A stretch of DNA of 64,000 nucleotides from Marinomonas communis (lineage in GTDB: Bacteria; Pseudomonadota; Gammaproteobacteria; Pseudomonadales; Marinomonadaceae), in contig NZ_SNZA01000002.1 of assembly GCF_004363305.1 (NCBI RefSeq), forward strand, positions 62,001-126,000, written 5' to 3'. The stretch's first letter is position 1. Each line of letters opens with the position of its first letter. Shown here in pieces: positions 1 to 8,178 of this stretch. Under the pieces are notes generated by a model. That model worked only from the letters and a program-made list of their open reading frames with translations. It made no database searches and was not told the DNA's origin. Made by a program: the position numbers and the translations under genes.

Positions 1-912
1 CGTCACAACATAGGCCACCATCAAACCGGCGATAACAAGCTCCACCGTTGCTAACCAATACAGTTGATTTGCATATTCAGACAGCCAAACGTGCTGAGAA
101 AAGACCTCTGACGCTTTGAATAGCGCCGTAGGGCTGATCACAAGAGGAAAGGTAAACGCTGCGTAACCGGGACTAAATGGCAATGCTAGTAAGTGCCATA
201 AAGAAGCGTAGATCACACAAGTCATCAGCAATGCCACGCCTAGCAAGATCATCACCAGCAAGAAAGAAGGTTGTTCCATGACCGTTAAATAGGCTGTCAG
301 CGTCAAACTGGCTGGCGCAGCTAAAATGGCCAGTGTCGGTTTAGCTTGATCCGGTAACCCCTCACCAGTAATCAGCCGGTATAGCATAAAAGGTAATAAG
401 GCCGCATAGCTGCTCAAGCCAAACCAGACAATGCCTTTCGCTAAAGCCAGATACTCTGTATTAGGGACGGTTAGTGCAGCAACACTCAATCCAACAGGCG
501 GAACAAACCAACTAGGAATTAACTCTTTTAAAGAGCGGGCACGTACTCGATGCCAAACAAAGGCCACTAGAAACATAAAGTGTGTCACCACGGCAACACT
601 CCATAACGCTAAAGCAAAGGTGTTAGACCAAGCCGTCAACGCTAAAGAAATCACCATCGCCGCCATGGCAAAGGTGGGCACCACACTGCCAACTACAGGG
701 TGGGACAAATCCCGCCATAGACTCTTAGGGTGTAAAATAAACTTCGTCGTCAGCAATAGCAGCAATATCACGGCACAACTCAATAATCCCCAGCACAACC
801 ACCAAAGATCTGGCATCACATGGTGTAACACACCACTTAGAGAGGCCATCCCTAACGACAAACCAGCCAAGGGCGTTGGAGCATTTAGCAAGGCTTGTCT
901 GACAGTATTCAT
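1..912 (-). CDS. TDT-family (TehA/SLAC1-like) transporter, C-terminus cut by window edge
   Basis: The frame is open from an ATG at 912 to base 1 without a stop, so 304 codons are present and the C-terminus lies outside. The translation begins MNTVRQALLNAPTPLAGLSL and is almost entirely hydrophobic, with about nine to ten membrane segments. The opening PLAGLSLGMAS pattern followed by regular helices is typical of the tellurite-resistance/dicarboxylate transporter (TDT) family, inner-membrane anion channels or exporters such as TehA, Mae1 and SLAC1. The substrate cannot be read from sequence; sulfite, malate, tellurite-related anions and chloride are all known in the family. It is divergent from a LysR regulator across about 100 bases holding a palindromic candidate operator, so control by that regulator is likely. 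Confidence 0.75.
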   Translation of the reverse strand, partial: MNTVRQALLNAPTPLAGLSLGMASLSGVLHHVMPDLWWLCWGLLSCAVILLLLLTTKFILHPKSLWRDLSHPVVGSVVPTFAMAAMVISLALTAWSNTFALALWSVAVVTHFMFLVAFVWHRVRARSLKELIPSWFVPPVGLSVAALTVPNTEYLALAKGIVWFGLSSYAALLPFMLYRLITGEGLPDQAKPTLAILAAPASLTLTAYLTVMEQPSFLLVMILLGVALLMTCVIYASLWHLLALPFSPGYAAFTFPLVISPTALFKASEVFSQHVWLSEYANQLYWLATVELVIAGLMVAYVVT

Positions 913-969
913 GGCATCTCTCCAATAGAACTAAATAACAATGACGCCATGTTAAACGTGCTATATTGA

Positions 970-1010
970 ATAGAAAATCTATATGTTTTAAACAGTATAT
1001 TTAGAAAATC
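970..1010. promoter_or_regulatory. candidate LysR operator in the TDT/LysR divergent promoter
   Basis: The AT-rich gap holds the palindrome ATAGAAAATCTAT (970-982) and a second copy of its core TAGAAAATC at 1002-1010. Paired AT-rich dyads between divergent genes are the usual arrangement for LysR-type autoregulation and target activation. Assignment is by position and symmetry only. Confidence 0.4.
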
Positions 1011-1015
1011 AAAAC

Positions 1016-1888
1016 ATGAAACTGACCTTACACCAGCTCCGGACCTTTTCTGCCATCGCGCGCTTCGGCAATCTCAATCAAGCCAGCGAAGAACTATGCT
1101 TATCGAAAGGAGCTTTATCACAGACATTGCAACAACTTGAGCAACAACTGGCGACGGAACTTTTTGATAGAGTCCAGCGCCGCTTGAAGCTTAATAGTCA
1201 GGGGCGCTTACTGCTGCCCTTAGCAGAGGAGATGCTTTCACGAGCACAAGAGATCGAGCAGCTATTTGGCTCTTATGAACATCAGCCAGAAGTGCTGAAT
1301 ATTGGCGCAAGCCAGACCATCGGTAACTACATGCTACCCACGTTACTGGCATCACAACCCACCTTATGCCAAGCCAAAATCCAAATCGCAAACACCCAAA
1401 CCCTATGCCAGCAATTACTGCGGTTTGAACTCGATATGGCACTGGTCGAAGGGCAAAATACCCATGCAGAATTACAAGCAACGCCGTGGCAACAGGATGA
1501 AATGATCCTAATTGCTGCGCCTAACCACCCTCTCTTATACCAAGGTAGTGTCAGCTTAGCGGATCTGGATGGTCAGCCGTGGGTGCTTAGGGAGGCCTAT
1601 TCAGGAAGCCGTGAGCAATTCGAACGACATATTCGCCCAGCGCTCACAAACGTAAATCAGGTCATGGAATTTAGCAGTCTTGAATCGATTATGCTGGCCG
1701 TCGAGAACGGTTTAGGGCTGTCATTCATATCATTGATTGCGGCCCAAGCACGTTTAGAGTTAGGGCGTATTGCTAGATTGCCCTATCCAAACCATTTTTA
1801 CCGCCAATTATCGATTGTTCAGCATCGTCATAAGTACGCTTCCAAAGGAATGAAAACGCTCACCGAACACTTTCTTAACGCCACCTAA
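1016..1888 (+). CDS. LysR-family transcriptional regulator
   Basis: The 290-residue product has the LysR winged helix-turn-helix at residues 1-60 (LHQLRTFSAIARFGNLNQAS, then SKGALSQTLQQLEQQL) and a two-lobed effector domain from about residue 88 (LNIGASQTIGNYMLP). That effector start resembles the CysB/YeiE-like group, but the effector is not predictable. It is divergent from the TDT transporter, its most likely target. A bidirectional terminator follows the gene. Start ATG at 1016 gives the standard LysR N-terminus. Confidence 0.85.
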   Translation: MKLTLHQLRTFSAIARFGNLNQASEELCLSKGALSQTLQQLEQQLATELFDRVQRRLKLNSQGRLLLPLAEEMLSRAQEIEQLFGSYEHQPEVLNIGASQTIGNYMLPTLLASQPTLCQAKIQIANTQTLCQQLLRFELDMALVEGQNTHAELQATPWQQDEMILIAAPNHPLLYQGSVSLADLDGQPWVLREAYSGSREQFERHIRPALTNVNQVMEFSSLESIMLAVENGLGLSFISLIAAQARLELGRIARLPYPNHFYRQLSIVQHRHKYASKGMKTLTEHFLNAT

Positions 1889-1902
1889 ACTCGACGCGAC
1901 AA

Positions 1903-1934
1903 AAAAGGCGATGGTCAATGACTCATCGCCTTTT
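1903..1934. terminator. bidirectional terminator between lysR-type gene and maeB
   Basis: An 11-base perfect stem, aaaaggcgatg (1903-1913) and catcgcctttt (1924-1934), ends in T-runs on both strands, serving two genes that converge here. Confidence 0.8.
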
Positions 1935-1958
1935 GTATAGGTTTAAAGCGTTTCTAAA

Positions 1959-3227
1959 TTACGCTTCGAAACGGTCTAGAGACTCTAGCGGGTAGAAGTC
2001 TGGGTATGGTAGAGACGCTACACCTGAATCCACTGCTGCTTTTGCAACCGCAGCCGATACTTCTGTTAGCAAACGCGCATCCATTGGCTTAGGTAGGATG
2101 TACTCTTTACCAAACTCAAGCGCCGCACCGCCGTAAGCCGTGATAACGTCTTGTGGTACTGGCTCTTTCGCAAGGTCTTTCAGAGCGTGAACCGCTGCCA
2201 CTTTCATCTCTTCGTTGATCTTCGTTGCACGAACGTCCAACGCACCACGGAAGATGAATGGGAAGCCAAGTACGTTGTTTACTTGGTTCGGGTAGTCAGA
2301 ACGGCCTGTTGCCATGATCAAATCAGAACGTGCCGCCAGTGCCGCTTCTGGGTTGATCTCTGGATCAGGGTTAGAACATGCGAATACCACTGGGTTAGCG
2401 GCCATTTTCTTCAGCTGCTCAACCGATAGTAGATCAGGACCTGATACACCGATGAATACGTCTGCACCTTCGATCGCATCATCTAGAGTGCGAGCAGGTG
2501 TTTCGATAGCAAATGTTGCTTTGTACTCATTTAGGTCGTCACGGCCAGAGTGAATTACACCTTTACGATCAAGAACGTAAATGTTTTCACGCTTCGCGCC
2601 ACAAGCAATGATTAGGTTCATACATGCCGTCGCTGCAGCACCCGCACCTAGACATACGATTTTCGCATCTTCGATAGCTTTGCCTTGAAGTTCAAGCGCA
2701 TTCAGAAGGCCTGCAGCCGTTACGATTGCTGTACCGTGCTGATCATCGTGGAATACAGGGATTGAACAACGCTCGATTAGCTGACGCTCAATTTCAAAAC
2801 ACTCAGGTGCTTTGATGTCTTCTAGGTTAATACCACCGTAAGTGTTCGCAATACGCGCAACAGTATCGATGAAGGCTTCTGGGCTTTCTGCTTCGACTTC
2901 AACGTCTACTGAGTTAACACCTGCGAAACGCTTGAATAGAACACCTTTACCTTCCATTACTGGCTTAGAAGCCAATGGACCGATGTTACCCAAGCCTAGT
3001 ACTGCAGAACCATCAGAAATTACGGCAACTAGGTTACCTTTACCAGTGTAACGGTAAGCCGTTTCAGGATCTTTCGCGATTTCGCGGCAAGGTTCAGCAA
3101 CGCCTGGGCTGTATGCCAAAGAAAGATCACGTGAAGTCGCTGTTGGCTTGCTGATAGTGATGTTTAGTTTGCCTGGTACAGGTTTCTCATGGTACTCAAG
3201 CGCCGCTTGTTTTAGATCTTCTGCCAT
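1959..3227 (-). CDS. maeB: NADP-type malic enzyme, short form
   Basis: The product is malic enzyme, which oxidatively decarboxylates malate to pyruvate with reduction of NAD(P), feeding pyruvate and NADPH supply in the cytosol. The 422 residues contain the malic N-domain ([16 protein letters not shown], then [20 protein letters not shown]) and the NAD-binding domain with [13 protein letters not shown] near residue 195. Metal/substrate residues lie in [14 protein letters not shown] and [11 protein letters not shown]. Length equals the short Pseudomonas enzyme and lacks the phosphotransacetylase-like tail of the E. coli form of about 760 residues. In Pseudomonas the same gene lies close to rpmE and priA, as here. 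NADP rather than NAD preference is inferred from the family. Confidence 0.93.
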   Translation of the reverse strand: MAEDLKQAALEYHEKPVPGKLNITISKPTATSRDLSLAYSPGVAEPCREIAKDPETAYRYTGKGNLVAVISDGSAVLGLGNIGPLASKPVMEGKGVLFKRFAGVNSVDVEVEAESPEAFIDTVARIANTYGGINLEDIKAPECFEIERQLIERCSIPVFHDDQHGTAIVTAAGLLNALELQGKAIEDAKIVCLGAGAAATACMNLIIACGAKRENIYVLDRKGVIHSGRDDLNEYKATFAIETPARTLDDAIEGADVFIGVSGPDLLSVEQLKKMAANPVVFACSNPDPEINPEAALAARSDLIMATGRSDYPNQVNNVLGFPFIFRGALDVRATKINEEMKVAAVHALKDLAKEPVPQDVITAYGGAALEFGKEYILPKPMDARLLTEVSAAVAKAAVDSGVASLPYPDFYPLESLDRFEA

Positions 3228-3355
3228 TTTTGTTATTCCGTCTAATTAGTAGTGTTGTTCGTTGCTTTGCAGCATTTGGGTGACTTTCTGGTGTTAGTAA
3301 TGCTTGTGGCATTCACCTAGAAGACACGCCTTATCGTTATAAATATAGTATGTCG

Positions 3356-4132
3356 TCATTGCGACGCCTCAATTCTACGTAAGTCTTGAGGATGTTTCAC
3401 CGTTAAAACCACCGATTTAAAGCGATCTTTTTGGTGTTTTTTGCGTTGGTATTGCCAACCGCGTGCTTCAACAAGCTTTCCTTGAAGAAAGTACACGTCT
3501 TTTTTGTGCCAATATTGCTCCGCGTAGCGAGGAATATTGATCACCAAATCTTGTTCCGTTTCCAACCACCAGCCGCCGCGATTGTACGTGACAGAGGTGA
3601 TTTTGGATTGCGTTAGAGCGAATCCGGAGTTAGGTTGCCATGGTTTCGGCGTCTGCCAAACACCTCGTTCCGCCTGTCTTGCGCTGTACTCAGCCTTATC
3701 TAGGCAATCTTGGTAAGCGACATTAGGCGGCACCGCAACACGATAACCAAGCCCTTCTGATAGTAACTGACTTGATATCGAGGCTCGATCTTTCGTAAAT
3801 AAATAATACAGCTTACGACCATAACGATCTTCACTTTCTTGGGCGCTTTGCCAATAAATGTGATCTCCCGCAAGCACTTCCAAGCGCTGTTTAGCTTCTA
3901 GCGCAAACGCATCGTGTTTGCCGTGTTCATGGTCTAATTCAGGTGTATTGATGCCGACTAAACGGACTTTCCGCCCATCGGTCAGATGCAGGGTATCACC
4001 ATCAATCACGCGTTTTACCGCGGCGCGATGAAGTTCCCCTTGGGCCAGACACTGAGCATAGCTATCAAGTGATAGGCATAAAAAAAGCGCCAAGAAAACT
4101 TGGCGCTTTTTTTGAATCAGCATACGTGCCAT
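3356..4132 (-). CDS. secreted staphylococcal-nuclease-like (SNase) protein
   Basis: This encodes a thermonuclease-family protein (258 residues). The start at 4132 gives MARMLIQKKRQVFLALFLCL, a signal peptide probably cleaved after SYA, so the protein is exported. The SNase core follows: VKRVIDGDTLHLTDGRKVRL, GINTPEL, KQRLEVLAG and DRYGRKLYYLF, with the Asp/Arg/Glu-type catalytic positions in DGDT, VRLVGI and the E of TPEL. The C-terminal ~90 residues (after QTPKPWQPNSGF) are extra. The reading frame stays open upstream into rpmE but the ATG at 4132, eight bases below the rpmE stop, is better. The signal-peptide codons coincide with a strong terminator hairpin (4080-4113), so read-through from rpmE should be limited. 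Confidence 0.82.
   Translation of the reverse strand: MARMLIQKKRQVFLALFLCLSLDSYAQCLAQGELHRAAVKRVIDGDTLHLTDGRKVRLVGINTPELDHEHGKHDAFALEAKQRLEVLAGDHIYWQSAQESEDRYGRKLYYLFTKDRASISSQLLSEGLGYRVAVPPNVAYQDCLDKAEYSARQAERGVWQTPKPWQPNSGFALTQSKITSVTYNRGGWWLETEQDLVINIPRYAEQYWHKKDVYFLQGKLVEARGWQYQRKKHQKDRFKSVVLTVKHPQDLRRIEASQ
4080..4113. terminator. strong bidirectional terminator hairpin inside the nuclease signal-peptide codons
   Basis: A 15-base perfect stem (4080-4094 with 4099-4113; arm aaaaaaagcgccaag) closes a four-base loop and has a run of seven T on each strand. It sits 27 bases after the rpmE stop, the expected place for the rpmE terminator, yet lies within the nuclease coding sequence, where it codes KKRQVFLALFL. 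Confidence 0.8.
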
Positions 4133-4139
4133 CCACCAA

Positions 4140-4355
4140 TTACTTAGTAGAACGACGAGCTCCGAAACGCTTGTTGAAGCGATCAACACGACCACCTGTA
4201 TCAACCATTTTCTGTTGACCAGTGTAGAAAGGGTGGCAGTTGCTGCATACGTCGATGTGCAGGTCGTTGCCTAGTGTTGAGTTTAGAGTAAGAGTGTTAC
4301 CACAAGTACAAGTTGCAGAAACAGCTGAGTAATTTGGGTGGATATCTTTTTTCAT
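4140..4355 (-). CDS. rpmE: 50S ribosomal protein L31, zinc-binding form
   Basis: The 71-residue product starts [16 protein letters not shown] and has the four cysteines of the zinc-binding (C+) form: C-x-C at residues 16 and 18 and C-x-x-C at 37 and 40, followed by the family signature HPFYTGQQK. It is a component of the large ribosomal subunit at the subunit interface. It is divergent from priA, as in Pseudomonas and E. coli. The four cysteines mean its zinc-free paralogue, if any, is elsewhere. Confidence 0.97.
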   Translation of the reverse strand: MKKDIHPNYSAVSATCTCGNTLTLNSTLGNDLHIDVCSNCHPFYTGQQKMVDTGGRVDRFNKRFGARRSTK

Positions 4356-4424
4356 CGTTTTTTACCTTAAGGTTTGGTGTGCCGCCACTTAGTCAGTAAT
4401 CGTTGCTAAGCACCGCACGATTCG

Positions 4425-4442
4425 TTGTACATCAATTGTACA
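4425..4442. promoter_or_regulatory. TTGTACA repeat upstream of rpmE
   Basis: Two copies of TTGTACA (4425-4431 and 4436-4442) are separated by four bases in the rpmE/priA gap, about 70 to 90 bases above the rpmE start. Each contains the self-complementary TGTACA, so the unit is both a direct and an inverted repeat. It could be an operator; no regulator is identified. Confidence 0.3.
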
Positions 4443-4622
4443 GTGGTACCAAGAGCCGCGTATTTTAGGCGTCTAAACGCCATTCGGCAAGCCCTTTTAC
4501 GATAATTTCACCCCTTGAAAACCCATGAAAAGTTCACATTTTCCATTCAGACTAACGTACACTTAACTGATAATCTGTTACATGAAATCTTTTTGCTGAT
4601 AAATCAAGGTATTAGTCTTTAT

Positions 4623-6863
4623 ATGGTCGATGCACTGCTTACTCAAGACCCGTACGTAAAAGTGGCGCTTAATGTGCCTTTACGTGCGACCTTTGACTAC
4701 AAAGTCCCTAAGGCATTGGCTTATCGTCACCACATACGCCCTGGCATGCGCGTCAAAGTGCCTTTTGGTAAAGGGGATCGACACAGCGTCGGCCTAGTGA
4801 TTGAGACCAGCTCTAACAGCGACTATGACGATGCGCAGATTAAACCTATTACGGCATTATTAGATGAAAGCCCGATCCTCTCTAAAGAGTTGTTCGATTT
4901 ATGTGCTTGGGCGGCACGTTACTATCATCACCCGGTTGGTGAAGTGTTTTTTCACGCTCTACCGACGAGTCTACGCAAGGGTGAACGCCCAGAGTTTCGT
5001 ACAGAGACCTGGTGGTTTTTAACCCCGGAAGGTAAAGCCACGACGGCTGAGTCACTAAAAAATGCCAAACAACAAAAAGCCTTTCTAGAAGCTGCTCAAC
5101 AACATGAAGAACACGGCCTAAGCCCACACTTGTTGACCGTACTGGAACTCACCACTGCCGCTGCCAAAGGCCTCGAAAAGAAGGGGCTGGTGCGCAGCGA
5201 GCAGCGTAATTTCATCAAGTCGGTTGAGACACACGCTCACCAAAAGCAAGTACCGCCAACATTAAATCTTGAGCAAGCCGCCGCCACGAAAACGATCTTA
5301 GCCATGCGCAATGAATTTGGCGTGGCCTTACTCGATGGCATTACCGGTAGTGGTAAAACAGAAGTCTTTTTACGAGTGATCGACGCCTTGCTCAAAGAAG
5401 ACAAGCAAGTCTTGGTGATGGTGCCAGAGATTGGCCTAACACCGCAGACGCTGCGTCGCTTTGAAAATCGTTTCAACACCGACATTGTGCTGATGCATTC
5501 CAATATGACAGATCGCGAGCGTTTGGATGCTTGGCTCATGATCGAACAAGGGGAAGCCAAGATCATTATTGGCACACGCTCTTCTGTGTTTATACCGACC
5601 GCGAACTTAGGTCTGATCATCATCGATGAAGAGCACGATGCGTCTTACAAACAGCATGAAGGGTTTCGCTATCATGCCCGTGACCTCGCTATCAAACGCG
5701 CTCAAGGACAAAACATACCCGTACTGCTGGCATCCGCTACCCCCTCATATGAAAGCTTGGCCAACGCCCTACAAAAGCGTTATTCGTGGCTTAAATTACG
5801 CCAACGGGCGGGGGACGCTGAACTACCGCAAATGGAACGAGTTGATTTGCGTGGCCAAAGTCTTAAACAAGGTTTTAGCGAATACACTCTGGAGCGTATG
5901 CGCCAAACCTTAGAGCGTAAAGAGCAGGTATTAGTGTTTTTAAATCGTCGTGGCTACGCCCCCACATTGATGTGCCATCAGTGTGGTTGGATCGCCGCGT
6001 GCGATCATTGTGACGTCAATCTCACCGTCCATAAGCGAGCCAATAAACTCCACTGTCACCATTGCGACAGTCACAAAGCCCTACTACACACCTGCCCAGA
6101 ATGTCACAGCAATGAACTGTTCACGGTTGGTGAAGGCACGGAGCAGGTCGAGGGTGTGCTCAATCAAATTTTCCAACACACTCCAGTCTTGCGAATTGAC
6201 CGGGACAGTACGCAACGCAAGTCAGCTCTGACCCAGATCACTCAGAAAATCCACGAACATGACCAAGCCATTCTTGTGGGAACACAGATGCTTGCCAAGG
6301 GCCACCACTTTCCGAATGTGACCTTGGTAGTGATTATGGATGCCGACGTGGGTTTATTCTCTTCAGACTTTCGCGGTATGGAACGCACGGCACAGCTTAT
6401 TACGCAAGTAGCTGGGCGTGCTGGCCGTAGCTCAAAGCGCGGCCATGTTTTGCTGCAAACCTATCATCCAGATCACATCGCAATACAGTGCTTATGTGAA
6501 CAAGGCTATGAAGCCTTAGCCATGGATGGTCTGAGAGAGAGGCAGCAATTATCTTTGCCGCCCTTTTATCATCAAGTCATTATCCGCGCAGAGTCTCAGC
6601 AAGAGGCACACGCCATGGAGCTTTTGATGGCACTCAGACAAGCCTTATCAGTCCACTTGTCGGAGGGCATGCAAGTAGTTGGCCCGTATGCCGCCATTAT
6701 TGTACGTAAGGCCGGACAGCACCGAGCATTATTAAATGTAAAGAGCCCTCAACGAGGCAACTTGCATGCGGTGATCGCTCAAGCCAGCCAATGGCTTGAA
6801 CAACACACCCGCAATCAACGAATTCGTTTCGCAATTGACGTTGATCCACTGGAAACTTTTTAG
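4623..6863 (+). CDS. priA: primosomal protein N', replication restart helicase
   Basis: PriA is the 3'-to-5' DNA helicase that recognises stalled forks and reloads the replisome. The 746-residue product has the N-terminal 3'-DNA-binding domain (VALNVPLRATFDYKVP), Walker A GITGSGKTEVF near residue 240, the DEEH box near 334, a cysteine-rich zinc insertion at about 450-495 (CHQCGW, CDHC, CHHC, CPEC) and helicase motifs V-VI (VGTQMLAKGHHFPNV, QVAGRAGRSSKRGHV). The ATG at 4623 aligns with the E. coli N-terminus (732 residues); a TTG 36 codons upstream would add an unsupported extension. In Pseudomonas argS follows priA; here an ftsN-like gene follows directly. Confidence 0.95.
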   Translation: MVDALLTQDPYVKVALNVPLRATFDYKVPKALAYRHHIRPGMRVKVPFGKGDRHSVGLVIETSSNSDYDDAQIKPITALLDESPILSKELFDLCAWAARYYHHPVGEVFFHALPTSLRKGERPEFRTETWWFLTPEGKATTAESLKNAKQQKAFLEAAQQHEEHGLSPHLLTVLELTTAAAKGLEKKGLVRSEQRNFIKSVETHAHQKQVPPTLNLEQAAATKTILAMRNEFGVALLDGITGSGKTEVFLRVIDALLKEDKQVLVMVPEIGLTPQTLRRFENRFNTDIVLMHSNMTDRERLDAWLMIEQGEAKIIIGTRSSVFIPTANLGLIIIDEEHDASYKQHEGFRYHARDLAIKRAQGQNIPVLLASATPSYESLANALQKRYSWLKLRQRAGDAELPQMERVDLRGQSLKQGFSEYTLERMRQTLERKEQVLVFLNRRGYAPTLMCHQCGWIAACDHCDVNLTVHKRANKLHCHHCDSHKALLHTCPECHSNELFTVGEGTEQVEGVLNQIFQHTPVLRIDRDSTQRKSALTQITQKIHEHDQAILVGTQMLAKGHHFPNVTLVVIMDADVGLFSSDFRGMERTAQLITQVAGRAGRSSKRGHVLLQTYHPDHIAIQCLCEQGYEALAMDGLRERQQLSLPPFYHQVIIRAESQQEAHAMELLMALRQALSVHLSEGMQVVGPYAAIIVRKAGQHRALLNVKSPQRGNLHAVIAQASQWLEQHTRNQRIRFAIDVDPLETF

Positions 6864-6892
6864 CGCTCTGCGCATAATGGGCGCACCAACCA

Positions 6893-7519
6893 ATGACTAT
6901 GATTGTTCACATGTTTAACTTGATGCAATTAGCGACCAAAACCAGCCGTTCTAAGAAAGGGGCGACTAGACGCGCTCCCACACCGCCCCCTAAACGCAGT
7001 GTGTCGAAGCTTTTGTGGGCAGCGGTCATTGTCTTGCTCATTGGTTTTGGCTTCATACTGTTCAAATTGGCTGAAGTTCAGACGCCGACAACAACTCCCG
7101 TTCAAAAAGTCACACCGGCCGCGCCAGTGACAAAAGCACCTGAGAAAACCGTCACGAAGCCTGCTGAAAGTGCCAACAAACGTGAGACTTTTGAGTTCTA
7201 TCAGTTGTTACAGAATAGCGAAGTGGATACTAGTCATGTGGACGCCTATGAGTTCCAACCTCGTGAAGAAGAGAACTTTAGCTATATGATTCAAGCAGCG
7301 TCTTTCCGCTCAAATACTGATGCGGACCGCCTGCGGGCCAAGTTAATTTTATCGGGTCTTGAAGCACACATTAAAGCCAGTGAAAGTAAAGACGGCGGTG
7401 TTTGGTATCGCGTCACGGTTGGTCCTTTCGAAACCCGCTCTGCAGAAAGCCGTGCACAGGACAAACTGGCGCAAATGGGACTCAACTCTTACACCTATAA
7501 AATAAAGAAAGAGCAATAA
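6893..7519 (+). CDS. ftsN: SPOR-domain cell-division protein, FtsN-like
   Basis: The 208-residue product has a basic cytoplasmic tail (SRSKKGATRRAPTPPPKR), one membrane segment at about residues 43-60 (LLWAAVIVLLIGFGFILF), a Pro/Thr/Lys-rich linker and a C-terminal SPOR domain from about 130 (FSYMIQAASFRSNTDADRLR, WYRVTVGPF). This is the FtsN layout: an inner-membrane bitopic divisome protein whose SPOR domain binds denuded septal peptidoglycan. Its position between priA and hslV matches ftsN in Pseudomonas. The start is uncertain because no clear ribosome binding site precedes 6893; ATGs at 6911 and 6923 are alternatives. It could be another SPOR protein, but synteny favours FtsN. Confidence 0.82.
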   Translation: MTMIVHMFNLMQLATKTSRSKKGATRRAPTPPPKRSVSKLLWAAVIVLLIGFGFILFKLAEVQTPTTTPVQKVTPAAPVTKAPEKTVTKPAESANKRETFEFYQLLQNSEVDTSHVDAYEFQPREEENFSYMIQAASFRSNTDADRLRAKLILSGLEAHIKASESKDGGVWYRVTVGPFETRSAESRAQDKLAQMGLNSYTYKIKKEQ

Positions 7520-7522
7520 TCG

Positions 7523-7557
7523 TTCAAAAGCGTTCTGTTTCGCACAGAGCGCTTGAA
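7523..7557 (+). terminator. imperfect hairpin ending the ftsN-like gene
   Basis: The arms 7523-7538 (ttcaaaagcgttctgt) and 7544-7557 (acagagcgcttgaa) pair with two bulged bases and are followed by a T/C-rich tail. The right arm contains the -35 element of the hslV promoter, so termination and reinitiation overlap. Confidence 0.5.
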
Positions 7558-7577
7558 ATCTTTCCCCTTACCCCCAT
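7552..7577 (+). promoter_or_regulatory. heat-shock (sigma-32 type) promoter of hslVU
   Basis: CTTGAA at 7552-7557, a 14-base spacer and CCCCAT at 7572-7577 (followed by TTT) closely match the known sigma-32 consensus CTTGAA-N(13-15)-CCCCATNT. A start site near 7584 leaves a short leader before the hslV ATG at 7608. hslVU is heat-shock controlled in E. coli, so sequence and context agree. Confidence 0.8.
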
Positions 7578-7607
7578 TTTGATAAGTAATCGAATGTGGA
7601 GTAAATC

Positions 7608-8159
7608 ATGACTACGATTCTAACCGTACGCAAAGACAACCAAGTCGTCGTGGGTGGCGATGGACAAGTTTCCCTAGGCAACACCGTAATGAAGGGCAAC
7701 GCCCGTAAAGTTCGCCGCTTATACCGTGGTGAAGTGATCGCGGGATTCGCAGGCGGCACGGCAGATGCATTCACGTTGTTCGAACGTTTTGAAGGTCAGC
7801 TAGAAAAGCACCAAGGCCACTTGGTTCGCGCTGCCGTCGACTTAGCCAAAGACTGGCGATCAGATAAAGCATTACGCAAATTAGAAGCCATGTTGATCGT
7901 GGCCAATACAGAAAGCACCCTAATTATTACCGGTAATGGTGATGTGGTAGAGCCTCAACATGGCGCCCTTGCGATCGGTTCTGGCGGCAACTTCGCTGAA
8001 GCCGCAGCCCGTGCATTGCTCGATAACACAGAGCTAAGCGCCCAAGACATCGTTGAGAAGAGTCTCAATATCGCCGCCGACATTTGTGTCTTCACCAACC
8101 ACAACTTAACGATCGAGACGATTAACATCGATCCTAAGCTTGAAGACCAATCTAAGTAA
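7608..8159 (+). CDS. hslV: ATP-dependent protease proteolytic subunit HslV
   Basis: HslV (ClpQ) forms the dodecameric threonine-protease core that degrades unfolded proteins fed by HslU. The 183-residue product starts [20 protein letters not shown]; removal of Met exposes the catalytic Thr. [20 protein letters not shown] and [16 protein letters not shown] are family hallmarks, and the catalytic Lys lies in the KGNARK stretch. A ggag ribosome binding site lies upstream. It is the first gene of hslVU, 19 bases ahead of hslU, behind a sigma-32 type promoter. Confidence 0.97.
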   Translation: MTTILTVRKDNQVVVGGDGQVSLGNTVMKGNARKVRRLYRGEVIAGFAGGTADAFTLFERFEGQLEKHQGHLVRAAVDLAKDWRSDKALRKLEAMLIVANTESTLIITGNGDVVEPQHGALAIGSGGNFAEAAARALLDNTELSAQDIVEKSLNIAADICVFTNHNLTIETINIDPKLEDQSK

Positions 8160-8178
8160 CGAATTAAGAGATCAAACC

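Noticed and set aside
431..928. A 165-codon plus-strand reading frame.
   Set aside because: It is antisense to the clear TDT transporter gene, has no ribosome binding site and no protein-like pattern.
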